A stretch of 23,300 bases of DNA from JAWUVP01 sp034112285 (GTDB taxonomy: Bacteria; Pseudomonadota; Gammaproteobacteria; JABDGN01): positions 1 to 23,300 of the forward strand of contig JAWUVP010000082.1 of assembly GCA_034112285.1 (NCBI GenBank). The letters run 5' to 3'. Position 1 is the stretch's first letter. Every line of letters begins with the position of its first letter. The notes below the pieces were generated by a model. It worked only from the letters and a program-made list of their open reading frames with translations. It was not told where the DNA came from and did no database searches. This document shows, piece by piece, positions 14,556 to 22,324 of the stretch. The position numbers were made by a program, and so were the translations under genes.

Positions 14556-15824
14556 TCAATAGTTAGAATTCGTCGGAAAACAAAAATATACTTCAGCAAA
14601 TTTTTCGATGTTAAAGTTTTCCAGGGCCGGCGACCTAACGGAATTTATATCTTTTCGAACAAAATCTTCTAACTTAAGTAAGCTTTGGTCTGAAAATACA
14701 CTCTTATTCACTACAAAAATCATCGCCGATAAAAAGTCATGGTTTTTGAGAAATACATAAGTAGGTGATGAAACATCGTTGATAAATAAAATAATTTTTT
14801 TATTTACGTATAAATATTCTAAAATTTTACTTGGTAGCTGTTTGCTTGTACTATTATCAATGTATACTAATATATCTGCAGATTTCAACATTTCTAGGGC
14901 CGTGCCACCATTTACCTTATCCAAAAAATGAAACGCTGGAGATACGGAGGATTTATATTGAGAAATAATTTTATCACACCCTTCTTTATGCCCAACAAAA
15001 TAAATATTACAATTCAAGTTAGATGCCCTAGATAAAATACTTAGAGCGTATTCTGGATTGCGAATCCTAGCATATAGACTACCAATATATAACAATGAAA
15101 GCTTGTTGCCGCCAAAATAATTATTTTTTGCATTTTCAAAGTCTGTGCAGCTTAATGTTTGCCATGGCGGAACCACTAATAACTTATGGCGAATCACTTT
15201 TAGTAGCTTCTGCGGATAATTATTACTCGATTGATAAGAGAGCAGAATTTTGTTAGCAGCAAAATTAACTCGTTTTTCGTAGTGAAAATTAAAGTAACGA
15301 TAAAGTAATGAATTATTGCCTGAGTCATCTTTATTCGTCAAAATAGCAAAAGGATCAATATAATCAACAATTAAATACAAGCAAGGGAACATATTCTTTA
15401 ATTTTAAGCCAACTATATGACAACTAAATGGAAAGGATACGGTAACAACAGTGTCATAATTTTTGATTTGACACAAGTCTATTGCCAATTTTAAAGCCGG
15501 TCTGATCCAAAATCTTGCAAAATCAGGCCACAAGAAAGAATAAACAATTGACTTAACCAACCTTTTTATTTTTTGTGTGATATTTTTTGAGTTAATTACA
15601 GCTGGCTTTTCACGAGCACCTTTGGCTAGCCATTTATGATTAGTTCTATAAACTGTAGTGATATCAGACAATTTCTCTGTATATTTCAACCCAGCATGAT
15701 ACGAAGTTAAAACATCAATTTCTTTATATTTTTTCTCTAAATATGGCAATAGCAACTCATATTTTTTGCTCTGATTCGATGACTGAGGCTTAAAGTTATA
15801 AATAATTAAAAGCATTCGACTCAT
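14556..15824 (-). CDS. Glycosyltransferase (GT-B fold, GT4-like)
   Basis: A 422-residue protein opening MSRMLLIIYNFKPQSSNQSK, with a Rossmann-like C-terminal domain beginning KLSLLYIGSLYARIRNPEYA. It continues NCNIYFVGHKEG, LKSADILVYID and SKQLPSKILEYL, which correspond to the donor-binding half of GT4-like enzymes. The usual E-x7-E motif is not clean (LPSKILEYL retains only the second Glu), as in WbuB-like transferases. ATG 15824 overlaps the wzx stop (ATGA), so translation is coupled. It should add one non-initiating sugar; donor unknown. Confidence 0.8.
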   Translation of the reverse strand: MSRMLLIIYNFKPQSSNQSKKYELLLPYLEKKYKEIDVLTSYHAGLKYTEKLSDITTVYRTNHKWLAKGAREKPAVINSKNITQKIKRLVKSIVYSFLWPDFARFWIRPALKLAIDLCQIKNYDTVVTVSFPFSCHIVGLKLKNMFPCLYLIVDYIDPFAILTNKDDSGNNSLLYRYFNFHYEKRVNFAANKILLSYQSSNNYPQKLLKVIRHKLLVVPPWQTLSCTDFENAKNNYFGGNKLSLLYIGSLYARIRNPEYALSILSRASNLNCNIYFVGHKEGCDKIISQYKSSVSPAFHFLDKVNGGTALEMLKSADILVYIDNSTSKQLPSKILEYLYVNKKIILFINDVSSPTYVFLKNHDFLSAMIFVVNKSVFSDQSLLKLEDFVRKDINSVRSPALENFNIEKFAEVYFCFPTNSNY

Positions 15825-17125
15825 TTTTTATTCCTACCATTCCACAAACAAATGTACACAAAGAGCATTATCAGGTAAATGATAAAAGTTATAAATGAAG
15901 TCATATACAAGCCAAATCGCCCAGCCAAATAGTACAATGCTAAAACATTTATTACCCCTAGTACAACAGTAAAAAACATAAGCTTTTTTATCGCGTTAAT
16001 ATAAACTAAAAGCGGATTAAAAATTTGTAAAAAACTCATGACCATGTATGCTGGTAATATACTAAGGTATAGCTTAAACATAAGCTCAACATCATCGTTT
16101 GTAATCTTTAAACTGTAATGCTCTAAAATATGCAGAAGAATATAAACAAAGGGAATTGATAGGAGGGCCGCAAATACAGATAAAAGAAAGTAAAATTTAA
16201 TTTCAGATCGAGCATTTTCAAACCCAGATGAAACATTTTTTTGAAACAGAATTTGCGCCGCTGTAGGAATAATAAATAAAAGAGAATGTAATTGCACTAC
16301 AATGCTATACATGCCTGCATCCCTTAGGCCGAGAACCAGATTTATAATGATGACATTTACAGAAAACAATAAATAAACAAAGATAGAATCAAAGTGAATT
16401 ATCCCACCTTCTTTCAGCAGTGGCTTTATAAATGAAAAATTAAGTTTAAAAATAGGGTTGACAAATTTATAAAGAAAAATCGCTTCAAACAAAAAACTTA
16501 GAAAATTAAAAAGAGCAAAAATAACAAATAATGCAAGAAGTGAATCCTGACGAATCACAATAAAGTAATATACATTCAACATCAAAAGAACTCTATTCAA
16601 AACAACTATATTGTTTTGACAGTGAATTTTATTTATTTGAGCATAAAAAAACCGGCCTACATATTGCCACATCGTATAAGGCAAAGAAATCAAGCTGATC
16701 GATATCAGTCCTATACTCAATTTTCCTATAATATGCGGGAATAACAATATAGTAATAAAAAATAACACCGTAGCAACTAACATTATAGAAAAATAAAAAA
16801 CAATATAGCTCCATAAGTTCTCTCGAAAAAAAAGCACTGAGTTAGATAACTTTGACGAGGCAATAAATCTGACCGATGAGCGACCCAAGCTCCAACTAGC
16901 ATAAAGACCAAGCATGTTGACCAGTGCATAAGCTGTAGCATATTCACCTCTACCAACAAGTCCAAATCGAGCTAGCGTGATAAACATACAAAAAAGACCA
17001 GATGCCATCATAAAGTATTGCGCTGATGATGTAAGCATCAGATTTTTAAATAAACCAAATAAGCTTTCTTTTTCAGATGATAACATCATAAATTTAAAGC
17101 TGTATCGTTTCAAGCTTTGTATCAT
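15821..17125 (-). CDS. wzx: O-antigen flippase Wzx (polysaccharide transporter)
   Basis: A 434-residue protein made almost entirely of hydrophobic helices (about 12), with the MOP-superfamily pattern near the start: LMLTSSAQYFMMASGLFC and ARFGLVGRGEYATAYALVN. It would move the undecaprenyl-linked repeat across the cytoplasmic membrane. ATG 17125 overlaps the upstream tviB-like gene by 32 nt; an internal ATG pair at 17089 and 17086 is an alternative. Neither has a strong ribosome site, and coupling to tviB is probable. It is distinguished from Wzy by its length and MOP-like N-terminus. Base composition is very AT-rich. Confidence 0.88.
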   Translation of the reverse strand: MIQSLKRYSFKFMMLSSEKESLFGLFKNLMLTSSAQYFMMASGLFCMFITLARFGLVGRGEYATAYALVNMLGLYASWSLGRSSVRFIASSKLSNSVLFFRENLWSYIVFYFSIMLVATVLFFITILLFPHIIGKLSIGLISISLISLPYTMWQYVGRFFYAQINKIHCQNNIVVLNRVLLMLNVYYFIVIRQDSLLALFVIFALFNFLSFLFEAIFLYKFVNPIFKLNFSFIKPLLKEGGIIHFDSIFVYLLFSVNVIIINLVLGLRDAGMYSIVVQLHSLLFIIPTAAQILFQKNVSSGFENARSEIKFYFLLSVFAALLSIPFVYILLHILEHYSLKITNDDVELMFKLYLSILPAYMVMSFLQIFNPLLVYINAIKKLMFFTVVLGVINVLALYYLAGRFGLYMTSFITFIIYLIMLFVYICLWNGRNKK

Positions 17126-18353
17126 GACAATACAAATTTTTCACATCAATAATGAGTTTGTCACTAATAGCTGACCTATATACCTCTTCTAAAAAACGTG
17201 TATGTGCTACCGCAATAATAATAACATTACAGTATTCTAGAGCTTTCACTTCAGATAATTCAAGATTATATAAACGCTTTACCTCCGCCGTATCAGCTTC
17301 TGGATCAATAATTATAGGCCGTAAGTGATAAGATTTTAATTCATCAACAATATCAATAACCTTGGTGTTACGTACATCAGGACAATTTTCTTTGAAAGTA
17401 ACCCCTAACACAGCAACCTTACAATTTTTAATATTTAAGTTTCTTTTTAACATTTCTTTGACAGCAAGTTCAGCAACATACTTACCCATACCATCATTTA
17501 TGCGGCGTCCCGCAAGAATCACTTCAGGATGATATCCTAGTTGCTCAGCTTTATAGGTCAAATAATAAGGATCTACACCAATACAGTGTCCACCGACCAA
17601 TCCTGGCTTAAAAGGCAGAAAGTTCCACTTACTATTTGCAGCTTCAAGTACATCATAAGTATTAATATTCATTAAATTAAAAATTTTCGCCAACTCATTA
17701 ACAAAAGCAATATTTATATCACGCTGTGAATTTTCTATAACCTTTGCAGCTTCCGCCACTTTTATAGAGCTTGCACGATATACGCCTGCCTCAACAACCG
17801 ATTCATAAACTTCGGCAATTATTTCTAGCACTTCTGGTGTTTGACCAGACACCACTTTAGTTATTTTTGTGAAGGTATGCTCTTTATCACCTGGGTTAAT
17901 GCGTTCTGGCGAGTAGCCAACAAAGAAATCAACACCACACTTTAAACCCGACTCTGCCTCAAGCACGGGAACACACTCTTCTTCTGTAGTTCCTGGATAT
18001 ACTGTTGACTCATAGACAACGATATCACCCTTTTTAACAATACTGCCTACCGTTTTACTTGCGGATAATAAGGGAATTAAATTTGGCTTTTTTGCACTAT
18101 CAATTGGTGTTGGTACGGCAACAATATGAAAGTCGGCCGTAACTAGTTGGCTTTTGTCCGAGGTATATTGTAACAATGCCTTTTCTAAATCAGCCTTAAT
18201 TACTTCTTTTGTAACATCAATCCCATTTTTTAATTGCTCAATACGTTGTTTATTAATATCAAAGGCAATAACATTCTGTTGTTTGCCAAACGCAACCGCC
18301 ATTGGCAAGCCAACATAACCAAGCCCTATTACTGAAATACTTCGCCCTTGCAT
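17094..18353 (-). CDS. tviB: TviB/WbpO-like UDP-HexNAc 6-dehydrogenase
   Basis: From ATG 18353, which has GAGG six bases upstream, the product is about 419 residues. An upstream TTG at 18365 overlaps the previous stop and is less likely. GLGYVGLPMA is the NAD site. YESTVYPGTTEEECVP, KVIENSQRDINIAFVNEL, SKWNFLPFKPGLVGGHCIGV and TFKENCPDVRNTK are closely like TviB of the Vi antigen pathway. The catalytic Cys is Cys257 in GGHCIGVDPYY. TviB oxidises UDP-GlcNAc to UDP-GlcNAcA. It is paired with an upstream 4-epimerase, with a TGA-ATG spacing of a few bases. UDP-Glc or UDP-GalNAc as substrate is not excluded, but sequence similarity favours HexNAc. Confidence 0.92.
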   Translation of the reverse strand: MQGRSISVIGLGYVGLPMAVAFGKQQNVIAFDINKQRIEQLKNGIDVTKEVIKADLEKALLQYTSDKSQLVTADFHIVAVPTPIDSAKKPNLIPLLSASKTVGSIVKKGDIVVYESTVYPGTTEEECVPVLEAESGLKCGVDFFVGYSPERINPGDKEHTFTKITKVVSGQTPEVLEIIAEVYESVVEAGVYRASSIKVAEAAKVIENSQRDINIAFVNELAKIFNLMNINTYDVLEAANSKWNFLPFKPGLVGGHCIGVDPYYLTYKAEQLGYHPEVILAGRRINDGMGKYVAELAVKEMLKRNLNIKNCKVAVLGVTFKENCPDVRNTKVIDIVDELKSYHLRPIIIDPEADTAEVKRLYNLELSEVKALEYCNVIIIAVAHTRFLEEVYRSAISDKLIIDVKNLYCHDTKLETIQL

Positions 18354-18361
18354 ATAACCCC

Positions 18362-19393
18362 TCAAACTTGATAATATTGCTTATACCATGTAACAAAATT
18401 CTTAACACCTTCGGTGACACTGGTTGATGGCTTATAACCCAAGTCACGCTGTGATAACGTTGTATCAGCGTGTGTTGAAGGTACATCACCTGCCTGCATG
18501 GGCATCATATTCAATTTTGCTTCAACACCCAGCGCAGATTCAATTGCTCGGATATAATCCATCAACTCTATTGGACTAGAACTACCAATATTATAAATTT
18601 TATAAGGTGCATAGCTTGTCGCTGGATTTGGGTCCATTGAATCCCAGTTTGGATCTGGCTGCGCTGGATTATCCATCGCTCTTGAAATCCCTTCGACAAT
18701 ATCAGCAACATAAGTAAAATCACGAATCATTTGCCCATGATTAAATACATTTATTGGCTCATCATTCAACATTGCTTTGGTAAAAAGAAATAATGCCATA
18801 TCTGGCCGGCCCCACGGACCATACACCGTAAAGAAACGCAGGCCTGTTGACGGCAACCCATATAAATGTGCGTAAGAATGAGCGATTAACTCATTGCATT
18901 TTTTACTTGCGGCATAAATTGCTAGGGGATGATCAACGCCCTTAGTTTCCGTAAATGGCTGCGCTTCGTTCGCACCATATACTGAGCTGGTAGAAGCATA
19001 AACTAAATGTTTGACATTATTATGCCGGCAACCTTCGATGATGTTTGTAAATCCAACAACATTAGATTGAATATAGATATGCGGATTCTCTAAAGAATAG
19101 CGAACTCCAGCTTGCGCAGCTAAGTTCACAACCTTTGTAGGTTGATACTGTTGAAAAAGGTCGCTAACGAAAATATTGTCTGCTATATCGCCCATACAAA
19201 AAATAAAGTTAGGGTAAGATTTCAACCGTTGCAATCTAGCTTTTTTCAACTCGACATCATAATAATCATTGAGATTATCACAGCCAATAACACAATCTCC
19301 GTCTATTAAACGTTTTTCTGCAAGATGATAACCTATAAAGCCAGCTACTCCAGTAATTAGTACATTTATTGAATTATTTTGTACTTCACTCAT
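18362..19393 (-). CDS. UDP-hexuronic acid 4-epimerase (Gla/UDP-glucuronate epimerase-like SDR)
   Basis: About 343 residues from ATG 19393, which has AAGGA five bases upstream; an ATG at 19399 overlaps that site. Motifs are TGVAGFIGYH (NAD), LAAQAGVRYSLENP, ASTSSVYG, YAASKKCNE with Tyr160 and Lys164, and FFTVYGPWGRPDMALF. The AGVRYS and YGPWGRPDM signatures belong to UDP-glucuronate 4-epimerases rather than to WbpP/TviC-type HexNAc epimerases. It sits directly before the TviB-like dehydrogenase, so it may epimerise UDP-GlcNAcA to UDP-GalNAcA or act on UDP-GlcA from elsewhere. The epimerase class is well supported, the substrate is not. Confidence 0.88.
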   Translation of the reverse strand: MSEVQNNSINVLITGVAGFIGYHLAEKRLIDGDCVIGCDNLNDYYDVELKKARLQRLKSYPNFIFCMGDIADNIFVSDLFQQYQPTKVVNLAAQAGVRYSLENPHIYIQSNVVGFTNIIEGCRHNNVKHLVYASTSSVYGANEAQPFTETKGVDHPLAIYAASKKCNELIAHSYAHLYGLPSTGLRFFTVYGPWGRPDMALFLFTKAMLNDEPINVFNHGQMIRDFTYVADIVEGISRAMDNPAQPDPNWDSMDPNPATSYAPYKIYNIGSSSPIELMDYIRAIESALGVEAKLNMMPMQAGDVPSTHADTTLSQRDLGYKPSTSVTEGVKNFVTWYKQYYQV

Positions 19394-19524
19394 ATACATC
19401 CTTCATCGTTATCATTTTAAGTAACATAACTGAATGCAGCTATGTTTATAAAAGCGGATTAATTTTAACATAAATAGTCAGTAAAAACTTCATCGTTATC
19501 CTACAAGGAACTCATCAAAGATTT
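19394..19524. other. Non-coding gap between wzz and the epimerase gene
   Basis: This 131-bp AT-rich gap has a possible extended -10 (TGT then TAAAAT on the minus strand, near 19460-19470) but no good -35. No hairpin followed by a T-run is seen, so read-through from the wzz promoter remains likely. Confidence 0.35.
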
Positions 19525-20379
19525 TCATCTCTTCTTTAATATAAATCCGTAAATACAAATAATAAAAACACTAAGCATCAGAGCCAAAAAGAAGCTTACA
19601 ACTAATTGTGCTAATTTCGACATTTCAATGCTCTTCACATACAATGTATCATTAGTCTTTATCGCCATCATTGTTTTCAACGTCTGTTCGTCTTGATTTA
19701 ATTGAACAATCAAACCATACAGCTGGGAATATGAGTTGGTTGCACCAAGACTCGTAATATACATATCGCGTATTTCCTGTAACCCTGCGGCCGTAGACAA
19801 CGCATTCGGCACGATAGTATCAATTTTCATTTCTAAGCTGTGTAGTTGCTCAAAAGCAGGAAGTTGCTTTTTAATCGTTGCAATAGAAACATTCAGGCTA
19901 GCAGTTAGCGCATTTATATAGGGTTTTTCTTGCTGCTTCAAAATATTAGACGTATATTTACTTGCCTTATTGTAAAAATCTGTATTCAACTTGTTTTTAG
20001 CGGCTCGCATCTCAATAACAATATCACTTGAGGTCTGTTTAAACGCAGCTATAGAAAAATTCAATGCTAATAAATTGATTTTATTTTTAGAGCGCTTACT
20101 ATTATATTCATTCACAAAAAGTGGTAAATAATAATTATTGATTTGGGCCAACAATTCGGCTCTAGGCGCCACTGGAACAAAGCCACCCGTTGCATAATAA
20201 TTAGTCAATGTCAGCTGTTGACGAAAGACGTAGGTAGGTTTCTGGAGCAGCACATAGACAACACTCACTCCGAAAATAAAAAGAAAGAAACTAACCAGTA
20301 GCTTTTTATATTGCATCAACAAATCAATAATGTCCCCCAACGAAATAAATGAATCGTCTTGACCCTGATTTTCCTGCAT
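19525..20379 (-). CDS. wzz: O-antigen chain-length regulator Wzz
   Basis: A protein of about 284 residues with the Wzz/PCP-1 layout: ISLGDIIDLLMQYKKLL followed by a membrane helix (SFFLFIFGVSVVYVLL), a periplasmic domain of about 200 residues, and a second helix near the C-terminus (VVSFFLALMLSVFIICIYGF) with a short basic end. There is no cytoplasmic kinase domain. ATG 20379 is chosen because GGAG lies nine bases upstream. The first ATG (20403) has no ribosome site and would leave a leader of only about 17 nt. Wzz sets the modal O-chain length with Wzy. It is the first gene of the cluster, behind a good promoter and after the comEA terminator. The usual Pro-rich stretch before the second helix is weak (only NDTLYVKS). 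Confidence 0.85.
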   Translation of the reverse strand: MQENQGQDDSFISLGDIIDLLMQYKKLLVSFFLFIFGVSVVYVLLQKPTYVFRQQLTLTNYYATGGFVPVAPRAELLAQINNYYLPLFVNEYNSKRSKNKINLLALNFSIAAFKQTSSDIVIEMRAAKNKLNTDFYNKASKYTSNILKQQEKPYINALTASLNVSIATIKKQLPAFEQLHSLEMKIDTIVPNALSTAAGLQEIRDMYITSLGATNSYSQLYGLIVQLNQDEQTLKTMMAIKTNDTLYVKSIEMSKLAQLVVSFFLALMLSVFIICIYGFILKKR

Positions 20380-20426
20380 TTTCGAACACTCCATTAATTG
20401 CATAACGCTAAACTAAAAGCCTGCCG

Positions 20427-20455
20427 ACTATACAAGAATCACTCCTGTAAATCAA
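20427..20455 (-). promoter_or_regulatory. Main promoter of the O-antigen operon, upstream of wzz
   Basis: On the minus strand TTGATT (20450-20455, 4/6) is separated by exactly 17 nt from TATAGT (20427-20432, 5/6). It lies between the comEA terminator and wzz. The transcription start would be near 20420. No JUMPstart/ops sequence is visible in the leader. Confidence 0.7.
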
Positions 20456-20466
20456 TATATTACCCA

Positions 20467-20491
20467 TAAAAAACCCTCCTTTCGGAGGGTT
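20467..20491 (-). terminator. Intrinsic terminator of the comEA transcription unit
   Basis: On the minus strand, an 8-bp stem AACCCTCC / GGAGGGTT with a GAAA tetraloop is followed by a T-run. It lies about 20 bp after the comEA stop and separates the flank from the polysaccharide operon. Confidence 0.92.
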
Positions 20492-20512
20492 CCCAGTGCA
20501 TCCTACACCCGC

Positions 20513-20842
20513 TTATTCCGTCAAGCTTAACATTCCTTTATTCTTATCCACTATCTTCTCACTAACCCCTTTCACTTTCGATAGGCCCTCTATCGATTTG
20601 AATGGGCCGTTAGCTTCACGATAGGCTAAGATATCAGCGGCTCTTTTAACACCAATTCCCTTTAAACCAGCCAATTCACTGGCGGTGGCGGTGTTGATGT
20701 CGACTTTGCTGCTCTGCTCTTGGCCCTGGGTCTGGCTGGCTTCGGCTCGCTTGTGATGCGAGTGTTCCGATTTGGCCATGGCTGGGGCGCTGGCGAGTAG
20801 AGACAAAGCCGTTAGGGCTGCTATTACTATATTTTTGTTCAT
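20513..20842 (-). CDS. comEA: ComEA-like secreted helix-hairpin-helix DNA-binding protein
   Basis: A 109-residue protein with a clear signal peptide (MNKNIVIAALTALSLLASAP, then AMA). A charged, His-rich linker follows, then a C-terminal helix-hairpin-helix domain (about 46-106). That domain has VDINTATASELAGLKGIGVK and FKSIEGLSKVKGVSEKIV, the paired hairpins of the ComEA family. Such proteins bind incoming DNA in the periplasm during natural transformation. ATG 20842 has an excellent ribosome site (GGAGG, six bases away). It is the last gene before the terminator. The comEA gene next to an O-antigen locus also occurs in pseudomonads beside wbpM. Confidence 0.9.
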   Translation of the reverse strand: MNKNIVIAALTALSLLASAPAMAKSEHSHHKRAEASQTQGQEQSSKVDINTATASELAGLKGIGVKRAADILAYREANGPFKSIEGLSKVKGVSEKIVDKNKGMLSLTE

Positions 20843-20927
20843 AATTTTCCTCCGTAATGTTTAAGTTAATTAATTATGAATTCGTAAGATATAGGAGTTT
20901 GTGGGTAGATGATATGGTGGTTTATGA

Positions 20928-21215
20928 CTAAATTTGGGGGTATGGGGTGAGATCGGGCTGAATATTGGCCAAAAATTCGGCAGAAATAATGTTTAAGTCG
21001 ATGAGATCAATGCTGAAAGGTAAATCTGATTCATTAAAAGCTGTTTCAATGGTTGCTAAATCGCTTAATGGAATATTGGCGTCATAGGCTAAATCTAAGT
21101 CGGAATAATCTTTGGCGCATCCTTTGGCGCGTGAACCAAACACGAAAAATTTATAAGGATGTTGCCTTAGGATGGCATCGACAATTTCATGTTGTGCCGG
21201 TGTGAGCTGAATCAT
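20928..21215 (-). CDS. mntA: MntA-type minimal nucleotidyltransferase antitoxin
   Basis: A 95-residue minimal nucleotidyltransferase. FGSRAKGCAKDYSDLDLAYD fits the G-S-x10-D-x-D catalytic motif exactly (Gly27, Ser28, Asp39, Asp41), and SIDLIDL (about 68-74) offers the third acidic residue. In HepT/MntA (type VII) toxin-antitoxin systems, MntA neutralises its HEPN partner by attaching AMP to a tyrosine. The start overlaps the hepT-like stop by 4 nt (ATGA), so the pair is co-translated with toxin first. Length is normal for the family and no inactivating changes are seen. Confidence 0.88.
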   Translation of the reverse strand: MIQLTPAQHEIVDAILRQHPYKFFVFGSRAKGCAKDYSDLDLAYDANIPLSDLATIETAFNESDLPFSIDLIDLNIISAEFLANIQPDLTPYPQI

Positions 21216-21595
21216 GATAAATTTGACAACTTGTTGACCAAGTAATCTAGCTCATTGGCAAATCCTTCGCTGGCATCAACCACCTTGGCTAAATTGTCTT
21301 CGTTGTAGGTATGGCTCGTAAGATTACGCAAGAGTAGAAATTCAAACCACACTTCAGGTGTGCTAATTAACCCTAATTTTGCGCCTTCGCGAAACGCATC
21401 TCTTGGTGTTGACACATTGGCACCTTTTTCTGCCAATACGCGCTTAATCATTTTCCAGCTTAGTTCATAGCAATATTCGAACGCTTGTACTACGCCGGCT
21501 TTTTCTTGTTCGGTTTCTATATTTTGGCGGAATTGCTCAAATTTACTTTGTGCTTTTAAAAGTGGGCTAATATCAATTTTCTCGAGGATGAGCAT
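21212..21595 (-). CDS. hepT: HepT-like HEPN toxin / nucleotidyltransferase substrate-binding protein (HI0074 family)
   Basis: A 127-residue all-helical protein. Motifs include AFEYCYELSWKMIKRVL, FREGAKLGLI and, near the end, RNLTSHTY. The last contains the R-x4-H-x-Y motif of HEPN ribonucleases (Arg90, His95, Tyr97); Tyr97 is the expected AMPylation site. Close relatives are annotated as nucleotidyltransferase substrate-binding proteins (HI0074). It precedes mntA with a 4-nt overlap and follows pyrF by 17 nt. AGGA lies eight bases before ATG 21595. RNA cleavage is inferred from family knowledge only. Confidence 0.87.
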   Translation of the reverse strand: MLILEKIDISPLLKAQSKFEQFRQNIETEQEKAGVVQAFEYCYELSWKMIKRVLAEKGANVSTPRDAFREGAKLGLISTPEVWFEFLLLRNLTSHTYNEDNLAKVVDASEGFANELDYLVNKLSNLS

Positions 21596-21612
21596 ATGTG
21601 TATTCCTAATAT

Positions 21613-22323
21613 CTATTCACAATGGGCTAATTTAGAGTTTATCATATTTAGCACTTCAACTGGCGCCTCTGCTTGCGTAATCGGCCGCCCAATCACCAAA
21701 TACGAGCTGCCTGCTGCTATCGCCTCAACTGGGGTCATCACGCGGCGCTGATCGTCCGCCATCGCGTAATCGGCTGGGCGGATGCCGGGGGTGACCAGGC
21801 AAAAATCGGGGGCGCAGGCTTCGTGTAGCATGGCGACTTCTTGGGATGAGCACACCACGCCGTCTAATCCGCACTGCTCTGCTAGGTGAGCTAGGCGCAG
21901 CACGTGTTCTTGTGGTTGGCCGTTTAGGCCTATGGTGGCTAAATCTTCTGCTTGCATGCTGGTTAAGATGGTTACGGCGGTAAGTAGTGGTTTTTCGCCT
22001 GGGAAGGCGTCTAGGGCTTCTTTGGCGGCGCGCAGCATGCGCTCACCTCCAAAGGCATGCACGTTGACCATCCACACGCCTAGGTTGGCGGCGGCGGTGA
22101 CGGCTTTGGCTACTGTGTTGGGGATGTCGTGGAATTTTAAGTCTAGGAAGATTTTGAAGCCTTGAGCTACCAGCTCGCGCACCAAATCCGGGCCGGCGCT
22201 GGTGAAGAGTTCTTTGCCGATTTTTAAGATGCAGTCGGTGGGGCGTAGTTGCTGGGTGAGGTTTAGGGCGGCTTCACGGGAGGCATAGTCTAAGGCGACG
22301 ATAATTTTGCTGGGGGCTGACAT
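21613..22323 (-). CDS. pyrF: Orotidine 5'-phosphate decarboxylase
   Basis: This 236-residue protein catalyses the last step of UMP synthesis (OMP to UMP plus CO2). Family motifs are IIVALDY (7-13), Lys34 in ILKIGKE, DLKFHDIPNTV (61-71) with the Asp61-Lys63-Asp66 charge network, TPGIRPA and VIGRPIT near the C-terminus. Length is usual for proteobacteria. It is richer in G and C than the polysaccharide genes to its left, as expected for a core gene. ATG 22323 lies one base after the stop of the broken ATPase gene. As a conserved chromosomal gene it marks the flank of the O-antigen locus. Confidence 0.97.
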   Translation of the reverse strand: MSAPSKIIVALDYASREAALNLTQQLRPTDCILKIGKELFTSAGPDLVRELVAQGFKIFLDLKFHDIPNTVAKAVTAAANLGVWMVNVHAFGGERMLRAAKEALDAFPGEKPLLTAVTILTSMQAEDLATIGLNGQPQEHVLRLAHLAEQCGLDGVVCSSQEVAMLHEACAPDFCLVTPGIRPADYAMADDQRRVMTPVEAIAAGSSYLVIGRPITQAEAPVEVLNMINSKLAHCE

Positions 22324-22324
22324 G

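Noticed and set aside
14549..14599. N-terminal extension of Wzy from TTG 14599
   Set aside because: It overlaps the previous gene by 44 nt, uses a weak start without a ribosome site and puts a basic stretch before the first helix; ATG 14548 fits better.
20843..20927. Specific promoter for comEA
   Set aside because: The gap has an excellent ribosome site, but no pair of hexamers with acceptable spacing stands out.
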